64,000 nucleotides of DNA from Persicobacter sp. CCB-QB2 (GTDB taxonomy: Bacteria; Bacteroidota; Bacteroidia; Cytophagales; Cyclobacteriaceae), in assembly GCF_001274635.1 (NCBI RefSeq), contig NZ_LBGV01000001.1, positions 2,232,001-2,296,000 on the forward strand. The letters are read 5' to 3'. This document shows, piece by piece, positions 43,239 to 52,032 of the stretch (positions within the stretch are counted from its first letter, which is position 1; every line of letters starts with the position of its first letter). A program made the position numbers and the translations under genes. The notes under the pieces were generated by a model, which did not search any database, was not told the origin of the DNA, and saw only the letters and a program-made list of their open reading frames with translations.

Positions 43239-43670
43239 TTATAGCACATCGCCACCCATCCAAACTTCTTTCTTCATCGCCTTTCCGGACTGAATGATAA
43301 AGCGCGTTGGGTTTGGCACGATCACTAATCGGCAAAGACGATCCTCCATTTCTTCTACATCAACGATCACCCCTTCTTTTGCTCCTACATCAAATGCAGG
43401 CTTGCCATTATCATCCTCGCCCAAATTCAAATAACTATGTGCCAAATACGCAATTGGGGAAAGCACATCACTTTCCGGACAATATTGGTCATGAATATCC
43501 GTGATTACATCTTCTAGAAAATCACCATATTCTTCCAAAAAATCATCCTCTAAATCATGTAATTCTTCCTCAACGTCATCGTATTTTGCATCTGAATAAT
43601 CCATGGCACTCAATTGATTTCTTTTCAGGGCCAGTGCTATCAGTGCGTCATTTAATTTTTCCTTGTCCAT
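43239..43670 (-). CDS. Small acidic conserved hypothetical protein
   Basis: 143 residues. The first half is a very acidic helix region (YDDVEEELHDLEDDFLEEYGDFLED), the second a beta-rich domain (GVIVDVEEMEDRLCRLVIVPNPTRFII). No signal peptide or membrane helix. I believe similar proteins occur in Cytophagales without known function. Single gene with a good terminator. Confidence 0.8.
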   Translation of the reverse strand: MDKEKLNDALIALALKRNQLSAMDYSDAKYDDVEEELHDLEDDFLEEYGDFLEDVITDIHDQYCPESDVLSPIAYLAHSYLNLGEDDNGKPAFDVGAKEGVIVDVEEMEDRLCRLVIVPNPTRFIIQSGKAMKKEVWMGGDVL

Positions 43671-43856
43671 TATATCGTGAGTTAGCTAGTTTGCAATTTT
43701 ATTAAGAGCAAGTATACAAAATCGTCTTGGCAAAAACAGCAATTCCATCAATTTTGCAGCGAGATCAGAAATTTTTTTGATCGCTAAAAACCTGCTGAAG
43801 GCATAAGGAAACCCTTTTCTTTTAGAAATTTCCCACTTTGGGAAGAGTTCACTACA

Positions 43857-44666
43857 TTGGATCAAAAATTCAAACCCCTTAACCCAATGAAAGAAATAGA
43901 AGGTATCTGGCAACAGGATTTTCATATTCGCGCCTATCAATGCGATCCATACGGTTTCGCACGCCCGATTGTTCTTGCTGACATGCTACAAGATGCAGCG
44001 GGAAACCATGCCATTCACCGGGGTTTTGGTTTTCATGATATGCTGGCCAAAGGACAATTGTGGGTACTTAGCAGAATGGAGATCGAATTCCTTAAATTCC
44101 CTAAATGGAGAGAACATGTCCGGGTAAAGTCCTGGGTAAAAAATTACCAGCGATCCTTTTCACACCGGGACTTTGAAATATTTAATGACGATGGCGAATG
44201 TATCGTCAAGGCGACTACCCTTTGGGTAATCATTGACCATCAGACCAGACGCCCAGGCTTAATAGGAGATACTGCCGACCGAATGCCTGCTTTTCCCGAA
44301 AAACATGGCATTGAGCAATCCCCTCAGCGAGTCCCCAAAGTGGAAGTGGAGCAGCCTTTCCAATTTCACGTTCGGTATGGAGATATTGACCTGAACAATC
44401 ATGTAAATAATACCCGATACTTGCAATGGGCCATTGATAATCTGGACAAAAGCATCTGGCAAAAGCATCAAATTAGTAAACTAACAGTAAATTATCTGGC
44501 CGAAACGAAACTGGAAAATCAGGTGAGTGTTCATTCGGTAGGTCAAAAGTCCGAGGGCAACTTCATTGCACACTCCACAATTATTAACAATAGTCTGGGA
44601 AAAAGCTGCTGTCAGGTAGAAACCTGCTGGAAGCCCTTTAAAAAGGAATTGGTATCCACTCTTTAA
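43857..44666 (+). CDS. Acyl-ACP thioesterase
   Basis: 269 residues from TTG 43857, or 259 from ATG 43887 (MKEIEGIWQQDF), which I consider equally likely. Double hot-dog fold of the FatA/FatB type: the first half has CDPYGFARPIVLADMLQDAAGNHA and QLWVLSRMEIEFL, the second VRYGDIDLNNHVNNTRYLQWAID with catalytic Asn and His. It hydrolyses fatty acyl-ACP to free fatty acid. No lipid gene is adjacent. A 4-hydroxybenzoyl-CoA thioesterase is less likely given two hot-dog domains. Confidence 0.9.
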   Translation: MDQKFKPLNPMKEIEGIWQQDFHIRAYQCDPYGFARPIVLADMLQDAAGNHAIHRGFGFHDMLAKGQLWVLSRMEIEFLKFPKWREHVRVKSWVKNYQRSFSHRDFEIFNDDGECIVKATTLWVIIDHQTRRPGLIGDTADRMPAFPEKHGIEQSPQRVPKVEVEQPFQFHVRYGDIDLNNHVNNTRYLQWAIDNLDKSIWQKHQISKLTVNYLAETKLENQVSVHSVGQKSEGNFIAHSTIINNSLGKSCCQVETCWKPFKKELVSTL

Positions 44667-44673
44667 ACAATAA

Positions 44674-44836
44674 GAGCGGATGGAAAAGCCAAAATTCGTA
44701 GGGAAAATTTGAAATATGGTAGAAGCGATACGCCATTATTTTCAGAAAATAGCAGCGCTAATGTTGCGAAATGGCTCAAAATCACTTCCAATAATTCGAA
44801 TTAGCAGTCGGATGCTGCGGTTTTAAACTCGCGGTG
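44674..44836 (+). repeat. Family A element, copy A3
   Basis: About 163 bp. Ends GAGCGGATGGAAAAGCC and TTTTAAACTCGCGGTG, with AAAATTTGAAATATGGTAGA, AATAGCAGCGCTAATGTTG and CCAATAATTCGAATT inside. Followed after 64 bases by family B copy B9. Confidence 0.8.
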
Positions 44837-44900
44837 AAACAGATGCTTTAAGAAATCTATTTTCGGAGCACCTGTTTTGGCGCATTTAGCCCCCTTTCAT

Positions 44901-45123
44901 GTTGCCCTGAATTATTCATCACCAGATTCATCGAATATCCTCAAAATGCTTAATACGACTTTATTACGATAGATTTACTATTTTTTTATTCGCCCCAATT
45001 TGGCAAGGCTTGCTTTCTCCTCATTCATCTGCTTCCTTGGAAAAAACTTGAAATAAGGAACTATTTTTTCATTTTTCCCGCACTGGGACTAAACGAGGGT
45101 TTAAGCTTGGTTAATCCGACTTA
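44901..45123 (+). repeat. Family B element, copy B9
   Basis: About 223 bp. Starts TGCCCTGAATTATTCATCACC, ends GGTTAATCCGACTTA; the right end supplies the TAA stop of the minus-strand outer-membrane gene. Core: GGCAAGGCTTGCTTTC, TCCTCATTCATCTGC, GGAAAAAACTTGAAATAAGG. Confidence 0.85.
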
Positions 45124-47085
45124 GTTTTCCAAAAAGCGTACATTGGGCTTCCGGATTTTGAAATCATCCCAATTAATCAGTGTTTTGGTTGAAACATCAA
45201 AAGCAAATGCTGATATACCCTGGGGAGCATTAGGATAATAACCAAAACGAAACTGAAAAGTATTGAATACCAGCTCCTCATTTCTTATTCTTAATCCGGC
45301 CCCCGCGCCATTATAAAAACCCTGAGAAGGCACTACCACTTCCGGCGTTCGGATATGCGCAATATCAGCAAAGGCAAACATGGCCACTTTAAAACCAATA
45401 AACTGCCAAGGGGTAAAAACCACACTTTCGTATCTGCCTAAAATTTTACGATCACCATATACCCAGGGCACACTCAAGCCACGTACATCCCTTTCCCGAT
45501 CAAGCTCCAGGTCAATCACTCCCTGATACCCAAACAACTGACTAAACTCTAGTTCAAAAAAATTACGCAATCTCATGGAGCCTAATTTCAATAAAGGGCT
45601 AATGTATTTCATTTGGGTGCTCACTGCATAATTATGTACTTTCTCATAATCCGTACACAGAGAGCCATATAAAAAAGCGTAAAAATACCCTTTCCGGGGA
45701 CGATACCAGGCCTTTGACAATTCTGCACTATATATAATACCCTGCTGAAATTCAAACCACTGATAACCTACATTGCCACTGATCTTCCACCCTACCGGAA
45801 CATCCTCTGTCTGCCCAAAGGCTCGAATTAAATTGGATTTGTAGAAAGCTTGTTGGTTTAAACTCAGGCCTGCCAACAATAATCTCCGATTCTCAAATAA
45901 TCGATTAGAGTCCGGCGACACAAAAGGCCGTTCAGGAAACTTACTATCAAAATACCTCCCTGTCGTAAAAAGCCGGGGCGCCTGTAAGTCATTTTTATCG
46001 CCTAAAGGAAATGCCACAGAAGCCCAATAATCCTGCTCAATATTTCTAATAGGCCCTGGTATGGTATCTTGTCTGGAGATAAATTGATTTTTGATGGTAT
46101 TTTGCTTCAAATCAACGCCCCCCGCCCATCGCAATTTAGCCGAAACAAACTCACGATCAACATAGGCTCTGTGACGAGTTTCCCTCGAATCATCTTTAAA
46201 TTCTATTCCTGCATCCACGAAAGAAGCCCTGATATTGCGTAACTCATAGCCCACCTCTATCCCCAATTGGGTGGAATCCCGAAAATCATAAGATCCCTGT
46301 AATTTAAAAGTATGCGCCAGGCCCAAAAAGTTGCGGTCTTCCAATCCCAGCTTGCCTGATTGTGGGCTACTAATTTCCGCCAGGGGCCGAATAGAGAAGA
46401 CATCCTTGGTGACGATCAGTACATTCACGGCAGTACTATCCAAAAGATCCGGCATCACCAGAACGCGGGCATCCTGAATATTGGAGGATGCACGAAGCAA
46501 ACGTTCCGATTCCGCCAACAATTCGGCATCCAGCGGCTCCCCTTCCTTTTGCAAAATAAACCTTTTCAGGATGAAAGGACGAGTCTGAGTGGTCAGATTA
46601 TTTCCCCAAAAGTTTTCATTCCTTTCCGAGTCCCAGGTGGAAGGTTCGTAAATATTGGTGCCAAAAATATCAATTTGCTTAAGAGTGATACTATTTACTC
46701 TATCTCCGGAATATTTCTGGTATTCATCCTGAATCTGCCCCTGGGTATAGCGCTCATTGTTTCCACCGGCATTATTGACGAACAGTAAGCTATATAAGCG
46801 CGCGCCCACCTTTGTTCGATCAGAAAAGGACTTCAATGAATCCAGCATCTTTCGTGTTCGGAGCGAGTCCTCTATATTGGTGGGACTAATCAATTGCTCC
46901 AGATGCTGATTAATCACTTCCGTGGATGTATCCTCTTCCACTTCTATGACATGGGGAAATTCCAAACTATCCAGCGATAAGTGAAACCACCTGCTTTGTT
47001 TTGTCTGGCCACAAACCTGCAAACCTCCCCAACAATTAAGGAAGATAGTTATGATCGTCACTATCCAGCAGGTATTTCGAGCCAT
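45121..47085 (-). CDS. Outer-membrane beta-barrel protein with POTRA-like domain
   Basis: 654 residues. Signal peptide ending WGGLQVCGQ, then a periplasmic region with one POTRA-like unit (FILKRFILQKEGEPLDAELLAESERLLRAS...VLVMPDLL, beta-alpha-alpha-beta), then a large barrel with many Gly/aromatic strands. This is the plan of the Omp85/BamA superfamily, but the C-terminus RFLEN does not end in the usual aromatic residue, and the LRGY-type lid motif is not obvious. It follows rnhB by 12 bases on the same strand. The stop codon lies within the end of family B copy B9. Function: perhaps assembly or transport of surface material; not certain. Confidence 0.78.
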   Translation of the reverse strand: MARNTCWIVTIITIFLNCWGGLQVCGQTKQSRWFHLSLDSLEFPHVIEVEEDTSTEVINQHLEQLISPTNIEDSLRTRKMLDSLKSFSDRTKVGARLYSLLFVNNAGGNNERYTQGQIQDEYQKYSGDRVNSITLKQIDIFGTNIYEPSTWDSERNENFWGNNLTTQTRPFILKRFILQKEGEPLDAELLAESERLLRASSNIQDARVLVMPDLLDSTAVNVLIVTKDVFSIRPLAEISSPQSGKLGLEDRNFLGLAHTFKLQGSYDFRDSTQLGIEVGYELRNIRASFVDAGIEFKDDSRETRHRAYVDREFVSAKLRWAGGVDLKQNTIKNQFISRQDTIPGPIRNIEQDYWASVAFPLGDKNDLQAPRLFTTGRYFDSKFPERPFVSPDSNRLFENRRLLLAGLSLNQQAFYKSNLIRAFGQTEDVPVGWKISGNVGYQWFEFQQGIIYSAELSKAWYRPRKGYFYAFLYGSLCTDYEKVHNYAVSTQMKYISPLLKLGSMRLRNFFELEFSQLFGYQGVIDLELDRERDVRGLSVPWVYGDRKILGRYESVVFTPWQFIGFKVAMFAFADIAHIRTPEVVVPSQGFYNGAGAGLRIRNEELVFNTFQFRFGYYPNAPQGISAFAFDVSTKTLINWDDFKIRKPNVRFLEN

Positions 47086-47097
47086 AAAAAAAAGTTT

Positions 47098-47697
47098 TTA
47101 TTCTTCGGGCAGCAATTTAAAAGACATCCGGTGAAAAGGACTAGGCCCATGTGCTTTTATTCCGGCACGATGCACTTTTGTCGGGTAGCCCGCATTTTTT
47201 TCCCAGGCATAATGCGGATAATCCTTAGCCAAATCCTCCATTAATTGATCACGATAGGTTTTGGCTAAAATAGAAGCGGCAGCAATGGACAGAAATTTAC
47301 CATCTCCCTTCACAATACACTCATGCATAATGCCCATATAGGGAGAGAATTTATTCCCGTCGATTAATAGCAACTCCGGGCGCAGCTCCAACTGATCAAT
47401 GGCCTTGTGCATCGCCAACATGGAGGCATTTAAAATATTTATTCGATCAATTTCCTGATGATCCACTTCGGCAATTGCCCAGGCCAAAGCATCCTCCTTG
47501 ATCACTTTTTCAAGTGCTTCCCTTTTTTTAGCAGTTAACTGTTTCGAGTCATTCAGCAAGGGGTGACTGTAATTTTTAGGCAAAATAACGGCGGCAGCCA
47601 CTACCGGCCCTGCCAAACACCCTCTTCCCACCTCATCGCATCCGGCTTCCACTAAGTCGGGCGTTCGCTGCGCTGCTAACACTTTAATCTCTTTCAT
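47098..47697 (-). CDS. rnhB: Ribonuclease HII
   Basis: 199 residues, the family norm. Removes ribonucleotides from DNA:RNA hybrids. Catalytic Asp21/Glu22 in [23 protein letters not shown], the third Asp in LLLIDGNKF, and the fourth site in [18 protein letters not shown]. It is upstream of the outer-membrane protein gene on the same strand. Confidence 0.96.
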   Translation of the reverse strand: MKEIKVLAAQRTPDLVEAGCDEVGRGCLAGPVVAAAVILPKNYSHPLLNDSKQLTAKKREALEKVIKEDALAWAIAEVDHQEIDRINILNASMLAMHKAIDQLELRPELLLIDGNKFSPYMGIMHECIVKGDGKFLSIAAASILAKTYRDQLMEDLAKDYPHYAWEKNAGYPTKVHRAGIKAHGPSPFHRMSFKLLPEE

Positions 47698-47837
47698 TCC
47701 GCAAAAATAGAATTAATTTTTGCGATCCCTCAATTTTTCCTAAAGGAGCCACGGCTTTTTCATGAAAGCTGAGGAAAGAAAAATGGGAGGAAAAAGGAAG
47801 GAGAAATTAGAAATATTTGCCCAAGTTATTTATCTCC

Positions 47838-48041
47838 GGATTTAGCCATTCATTCTAAATGATCCCTTTTCAGTTCAATAAGGTAGTACTCACTGATTTA
47901 TTAATAGCCCCAACTTGGCTAAACTTACTTTTTCCTCATTCTTCTGCTCCCTTGGAAAAAACTCGAAACAGAAAAAATCCTTTCATTTTTTCAGCCTTGC
48001 AGCTAAAAGAGGATTTATGCAGGAACAATTCAGGTTAGGCC
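47838..48041 (+). repeat. Family B element, copy B10 (left end degraded)
   Basis: The right two thirds are well preserved (CTAAACTTACTTTTTCCTCA, GGAAAAAACTCGAAACAG, CAGCTAAAAGAGGATTTATG and the end CAATTCAGGTTA), but the left end (GATTTAGCCATTCATTC) is only a weak match. It occupies part of a 593-base gene-free stretch (47698-48290). The remainder of that stretch shows no other feature. Confidence 0.65.
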
Positions 48042-48290
48042 TGATTTACAAATTGATATAATAAATAATAGGGATCAACGGTTTCAAGCTTAAACCACTT
48101 AATCAAAAAGATATGAAAAATAACCTCAGGACCTCTAAGGGTAACCCAAAGGTTCGATTTCATAAATATTTAGCTTAGCGCTAAGGATCACATAAAAAAT
48201 ATCGGTGAATTGTAGTTATTTATATGTCGATCTATCGTTATTAGTTCGAATAGTGAAAATATCATCCGCACCCAAAAATTTAATCCCCTC

Positions 48291-48832
48291 ATGGAAAACC
48301 CCTGGATAAAATTAAACACCAAAACCGTTTATGAAACCCCATGGATCAAAATTGAACAGGACAAGGTCATTAACCCCTCCGGCAGAGAGGATTTTTATGG
48401 AAAAGTTCACTTTCAACAAACTGCTGTCGGAGCATTACCCATCGATGAGGATGGCAAAATTTGGCTGGTAGGGCAATTCCGCTATACGGTAGACCGCTAC
48501 TCCTGGGAAATTCCTTTGGGCGGTGCTGAAGAAAATGAGGACTTACTGGAGGCGACCAAAAGAGAACTCCAGGAAGAAACCGGCTTCTCCGCTAATGACT
48601 GGAAGGGCTTTTTGCATTTGCACCCTTCCATTTCGTCCACGGATCAACAAGCCTATGTATTTATTGCGCGGGCTTACGGGCCGGAGCTACCAACCCCGAT
48701 GAAACCGAAGTACTTCGTCAGAAAAAAGTCACCCTCAAAGAAGCTTTACAAATGATCGACCGGCAGGAAATCACGGAGGGCATTTCTGTGGCGGCACTGT
48801 TGAAATATGCGGTTCAGGAACTAGCCGGCTAA
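48291..48832 (+). pseudogene. NUDIX hydrolase broken by a single-base frameshift
   Basis: ADP-ribose pyrophosphatase-like NUDIX protein. The Nudix box is complete: GGAEENEDLLEATKRELQEE-TG. After ARAYG the visible frame runs into PELPTPMKPKYFV and stops at 48755, while the -1 frame continues with a normal family ending (ATNPDETEVLRQKKVTLKEA, EITEGISVAALLKYAV). One base added near 48678-48684 (GGGCCGG to GGGCCCGG) gives a 180-residue protein ending at 48832. The catalytic part is intact in either case. Its end overlaps the end of the convergent transporter gene by 12 bases. Confidence 0.85.
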
Positions 48833-50620
48833 AACGGGAACTAACTGATCATGATACAAAAAGTAAATCATTGCTAAACTCACCAGCATATATAGCAGGG
48901 TGATTGGCACGCCTACTTTAATAAAATCAGAGAAAGTATAACCTCCCGGGCCAAATACCATCAGGTTGGTTTGATAACCTATGGGCGTTAAAAAAGCACC
49001 TGATGCGGCATAGGCCACCGTGAGAAACAGGGGTGTACCGTCTATTCCCATTTTCTGTGCCACTGCTAAAGCCAATGGGAATGCGATGGACACCGCCCCG
49101 ACATTGGTTACGAAGCTGGTCAATAAGGTGGTGATAATAAACAGCCCCACCATAATGGAGAGCGGACCGAAAGGGGCTAATACCTCCAGCAGTCCACTTG
49201 CCAGCATTTGACCAGCCCCCGTTTTGACCATGGCATTTCCAAGCACCAGCGAGAAAGCCAAAATGGAAAACATGTCAATATCCACTGACTTTTTAATATC
49301 CGAGATCGTAACCAGAGAAGTGGCTGCCATCACTGCAAAAATAAGCATCAACGACAAAAACAACGAATATACCCCGGTGACGGCCAAACCAATCGCCATT
49401 AAGGCCGTCAGCACCAAAGACCAGGAGCGCTGCTTACTGGGCTTGGCAAACTCCTCTACCTGATTGACCACATGAAGGTCACTGAAAAAATTCACCCGAT
49501 TTGAAAATCCTCTTCCGGCATACAACAATAGTAAATCTCCGGAAAGCAGGGTGATATCACCAATTTTCCCGCTTACTCTTTCTCCTTGTCGGTGAATGGC
49601 CACCACGGCAGCATCATACCGATTTCGAAAGCCGGAAGTCTTAACCGTTCTTCCAATGAGAGGAGAGGTCTTGGCCACCACGGCCTCAATGACTTGTACC
49701 GCCTCATTTTCCCTTTGGTATTTGTCTTTGGGCAACCTTAATCCTTCCATCGAAAGCACCAAATCATGAATAGAACTGGTGTCTCCCGCAAAGAATAAAT
49801 GATCTCCTCCCTGCACTATTTCATCTGGCTGCACCGGAGAAATCACCTTATCCTCCCGAATAATCTCTACCAGATAAACGCCCTTCAAATTTCTTAATCC
49901 TGCTTCCACTATCGTTTTTCCGACCAATTTTGATTTGGAGGAAAGCTCTGTTTCGACTACAAATTCCCGAATATTCTCCTGAAATTTGGCTATTGCTCCC
50001 TGGCGATCCGGCAATAATTTATGCCCATACACTAAAAAAAACACAATCCCGACCGTCACCACAGCCAAGCCAATCCTTAATAAATCAAATGTAGCCAAAC
50101 CCGGCAATGCCGCCTCATTCAAAAAACCTTGTAACACTAAAGTGGTAGAGGTACCAATCTGGGTCAGCATCCCGCCCAGTATAGTCGCAAATGAGAGCGG
50201 AATCAATAATTTAGAAGGGCTTACGCCATTTTTCCTCCCCCAATTGAATACATAGGGAGTCATTATCGCCACTACTGGGGTATTATTAATAAAGGAAGAA
50301 ACCACTGCTACCTGCGCCATCATGCGGGCCAGAAATCCTTTATAGGTGGCATTTGCCGGGAACATTTTATCCAGCCACATCACCAGATTAAAGTTCTTCC
50401 GTATACCTGCCGTAATGAGAATCAATAACATCACCGAAATGATCGAACTATTGGAAAAGCCCGCCAAAAGATCATCTCCATTCAAAATACCGGTGAGGGC
50501 AAATACCAAACCGCCTAACAAAAAGCCGACGGAAGCCCTAAGTTTATCCAGGTAAATTAAAGTAAAGAGCAGGAAGGTAACGCCCAATACGAAATAAGGT
50601 TGAAGCGCTTCTGAAAGCAT
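48821..50620 (-). CDS. SLC13/DASS family transporter with two RCK_C (TrkA-C) domains
   Basis: About 599 residues from MLSEALQPYFVLGV (50620); an upstream ATG at 50647 adds nine residues. Two groups of membrane helices flank a cytoplasmic pair of TrkA-C domains (SKSKLVGKTIVEAGLRNLKGVYLVEI and KTSPLIGRTVKTSGFRNRYDAAVVAI). SNSSIISVMLLILITAGI, FINNTPVVAIMTP and the repeated SFVTNVGAVSIAFPLALA are the re-entrant substrate/sodium loops of the divalent-anion transporter family. Substrate could be dicarboxylates, sulfate or another anion; the RCK_C domains suggest ligand regulation. Confidence 0.92.
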   Translation of the reverse strand: MLSEALQPYFVLGVTFLLFTLIYLDKLRASVGFLLGGLVFALTGILNGDDLLAGFSNSSIISVMLLILITAGIRKNFNLVMWLDKMFPANATYKGFLARMMAQVAVVSSFINNTPVVAIMTPYVFNWGRKNGVSPSKLLIPLSFATILGGMLTQIGTSTTLVLQGFLNEAALPGLATFDLLRIGLAVVTVGIVFFLVYGHKLLPDRQGAIAKFQENIREFVVETELSSKSKLVGKTIVEAGLRNLKGVYLVEIIREDKVISPVQPDEIVQGGDHLFFAGDTSSIHDLVLSMEGLRLPKDKYQRENEAVQVIEAVVAKTSPLIGRTVKTSGFRNRYDAAVVAIHRQGERVSGKIGDITLLSGDLLLLYAGRGFSNRVNFFSDLHVVNQVEEFAKPSKQRSWSLVLTALMAIGLAVTGVYSLFLSLMLIFAVMAATSLVTISDIKKSVDIDMFSILAFSLVLGNAMVKTGAGQMLASGLLEVLAPFGPLSIMVGLFIITTLLTSFVTNVGAVSIAFPLALAVAQKMGIDGTPLFLTVAYAASGAFLTPIGYQTNLMVFGPGGYTFSDFIKVGVPITLLYMLVSLAMIYFLYHDQLVPVLAG

Positions 50621-51054
50621 ATTTATTTGAATATGGAAAAATTTCAAAGACTAGAAAAAGTCAACTGGCGGGAAGTTAGAAATAAAGATTCTTCCAAACA
50701 ATGAGCAATGCTAGCATATTTCATCCGCTCAAAATATTAAAAAAAAATTACACTCACCACCACGCTATCTCTTTAGCCAAACAACCAAGTAAATCCCTGT
50801 TTTTCTTGCTATTTAACCCCCTAACCTCTACATTTGGAACGGTACTTGTTAAATTAGTACTGAAAAGATTTTAATATGAAAACTACAAAACGATATATGT
50901 TTAACATTCAGCAGGTCTACTGCTCACCCCTAATACGGTGAGAGAATGATTGTATATATATTAAATGTTTTGCGTTAATAAATATAGAAAAGTCCTTCTC
51001 TCCCTTGGAAAGAAGGACTTTTTTTTATCCCCCAACCCTAAAATTATCATCGTT
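50621..51054. other. Gene-free stretch with a small frame, nested hairpins and a terminator
   Basis: Between the divergent transporter and the ACT protein. It holds a 21-codon frame (50876-50947, MKTTKRYMFNIQQ then VYCSPLIR) covering two competing hairpins: AGCAG / CTGCT and CTCACC / GGTGAG, which share two bases. An intrinsic terminator (50989-51028) follows and lies just before the ACT gene. The order small frame, alternative hairpins, terminator, gene resembles an attenuator, but no codon run points to an amino acid. Confidence 0.4.
50989..51028 (+). terminator. Terminator (possibly an attenuator) before the ACT gene
   Basis: AGTCCTTCT / AGAAGGACT hairpin followed by eight T, 27 bases before the ACT-protein start. 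Confidence 0.75.
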
Positions 51055-51393
51055 ATGGAAAAACAATTTTGGATTACGCTTTTTACAGACGAAGGAGATA
51101 ACACTTTAAAGTCTATTACCGACACCTTTTTATCTCAGGGAATCAACATTCAGCAAATGTCGGCCAAGGAAAGTTTGATCCCTTCCCTAATGCAATATGA
51201 TATCTTAGTCAACCTGAATCCCTCCGCTATTAAACCCTTACAAAAAGGGCTCAGCAAATTAAATACAGTACATAAAGCCCTAAGTTATGAGCCGAAAGAA
51301 AAAAGCTCCAGCAATATCCGTGAGAAAATCAAGGTAGCCCTGAAAGCAGTGGTTCGAAAAAAACAGATGATCCCCATGCTTTCTGCCAGCTAG
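51055..51393 (+). CDS. Small ACT-like domain protein
   Basis: 112 residues from MEKQFWITLFTDEGDNTLKS (51055); the frame is open upstream to 50965 but that part covers a terminator. The N-terminal ~75 residues have the beta-alpha-beta pattern of an ACT-like domain (WITLFTDEGDNTLKSITDTF, then INIQQMSAKES), followed by a basic tail (REKIKVALKAVVRKKQM). ACT domains bind amino acids or other small ligands. The terminator ahead of it suggests regulated read-through. Function unknown. Confidence 0.65.
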   Translation: MEKQFWITLFTDEGDNTLKSITDTFLSQGINIQQMSAKESLIPSLMQYDILVNLNPSAIKPLQKGLSKLNTVHKALSYEPKEKSSSNIREKIKVALKAVVRKKQMIPMLSAS

Positions 51394-51439
51394 GAATTTG
51401 TGTGTTCAATCACATCATTGCATCTTGCGCTCCTGATTT

Positions 51440-51879
51440 ATGGAGAAATTAAATTTACCCAGCTTCCCTTTCAGAATTCGGGAAGATCAGGGGCGCAAGT
51501 ATATTTTTGACCCCCTGCGCAAAAAAGAAATTGTGCTAACCCCGGAAGAGTGGGTGCGCCAGCATTTTATTCAGTATTTAATCAACAGCCTGGGCTATCC
51601 GCCAGCCTTATCGCGCTGGAAACAGGCCTTAAATATAATCGCATTCAAAAAAGATCCGACGGCTTAGTCTTTGACCGCAATGGTCAGCCTTTTATGCTCA
51701 TTGAGTGCAAAGCACCCTCAGTCAAATTGGATCAAAAGGTAGTACAGCAGGCTGCCACCTATAACCAAACCCTTCGGGCGCCTTATATAGTCGTCACCAA
51801 TGGCTTGTCCCACGGCTGTCTTCAATGTAATGCGGAAGGCATTAAATGGCTTGCCCAACTCCCCGACTTCCCACAATAA
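51440..51879 (+). pseudogene. HsdR_N-like (type I restriction R-subunit N-terminal domain) protein, frameshifted
   Basis: Two overlapping frames make one protein of about 146 residues. The first gives MEKLNLPSFPFRIREDQGRKY to INSLGYP, the second continues ASLIALETGLKYNRIQKRSD, VFDRNGQPFMLIECKAPSV and VTNGLSHG. One missing base near 51599-51605 (CCGCCAG for CCGCCCAG) explains the break. The nuclease-like core (LVFDRNGQPFMLIECKAP, PD-ExK-type) is complete in the second frame. Small stand-alone proteins of this kind are common beside dnaN and other core genes in Bacteroidota and are not part of a restriction system here. Confidence 0.82.
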
Positions 51880-52032
51880 AAAACCTGATTCTCCCATTAT
51901 TCCATCCGATAGAGGAGATGGGGATTCATAAAATGAGATTAATTTTATATATTTAACATTGCGAAATCGCAATTTCAATAACTCACTTAGAATGAGTGAG
52001 GTAGATAAGAAAATTACAAACCCTGCATTTAT

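Noticed and set aside
51440..51879. Type I restriction-modification system
   Set aside because: Only an HsdR_N-like domain is present; no HsdM, HsdS or helicase domains nearby.
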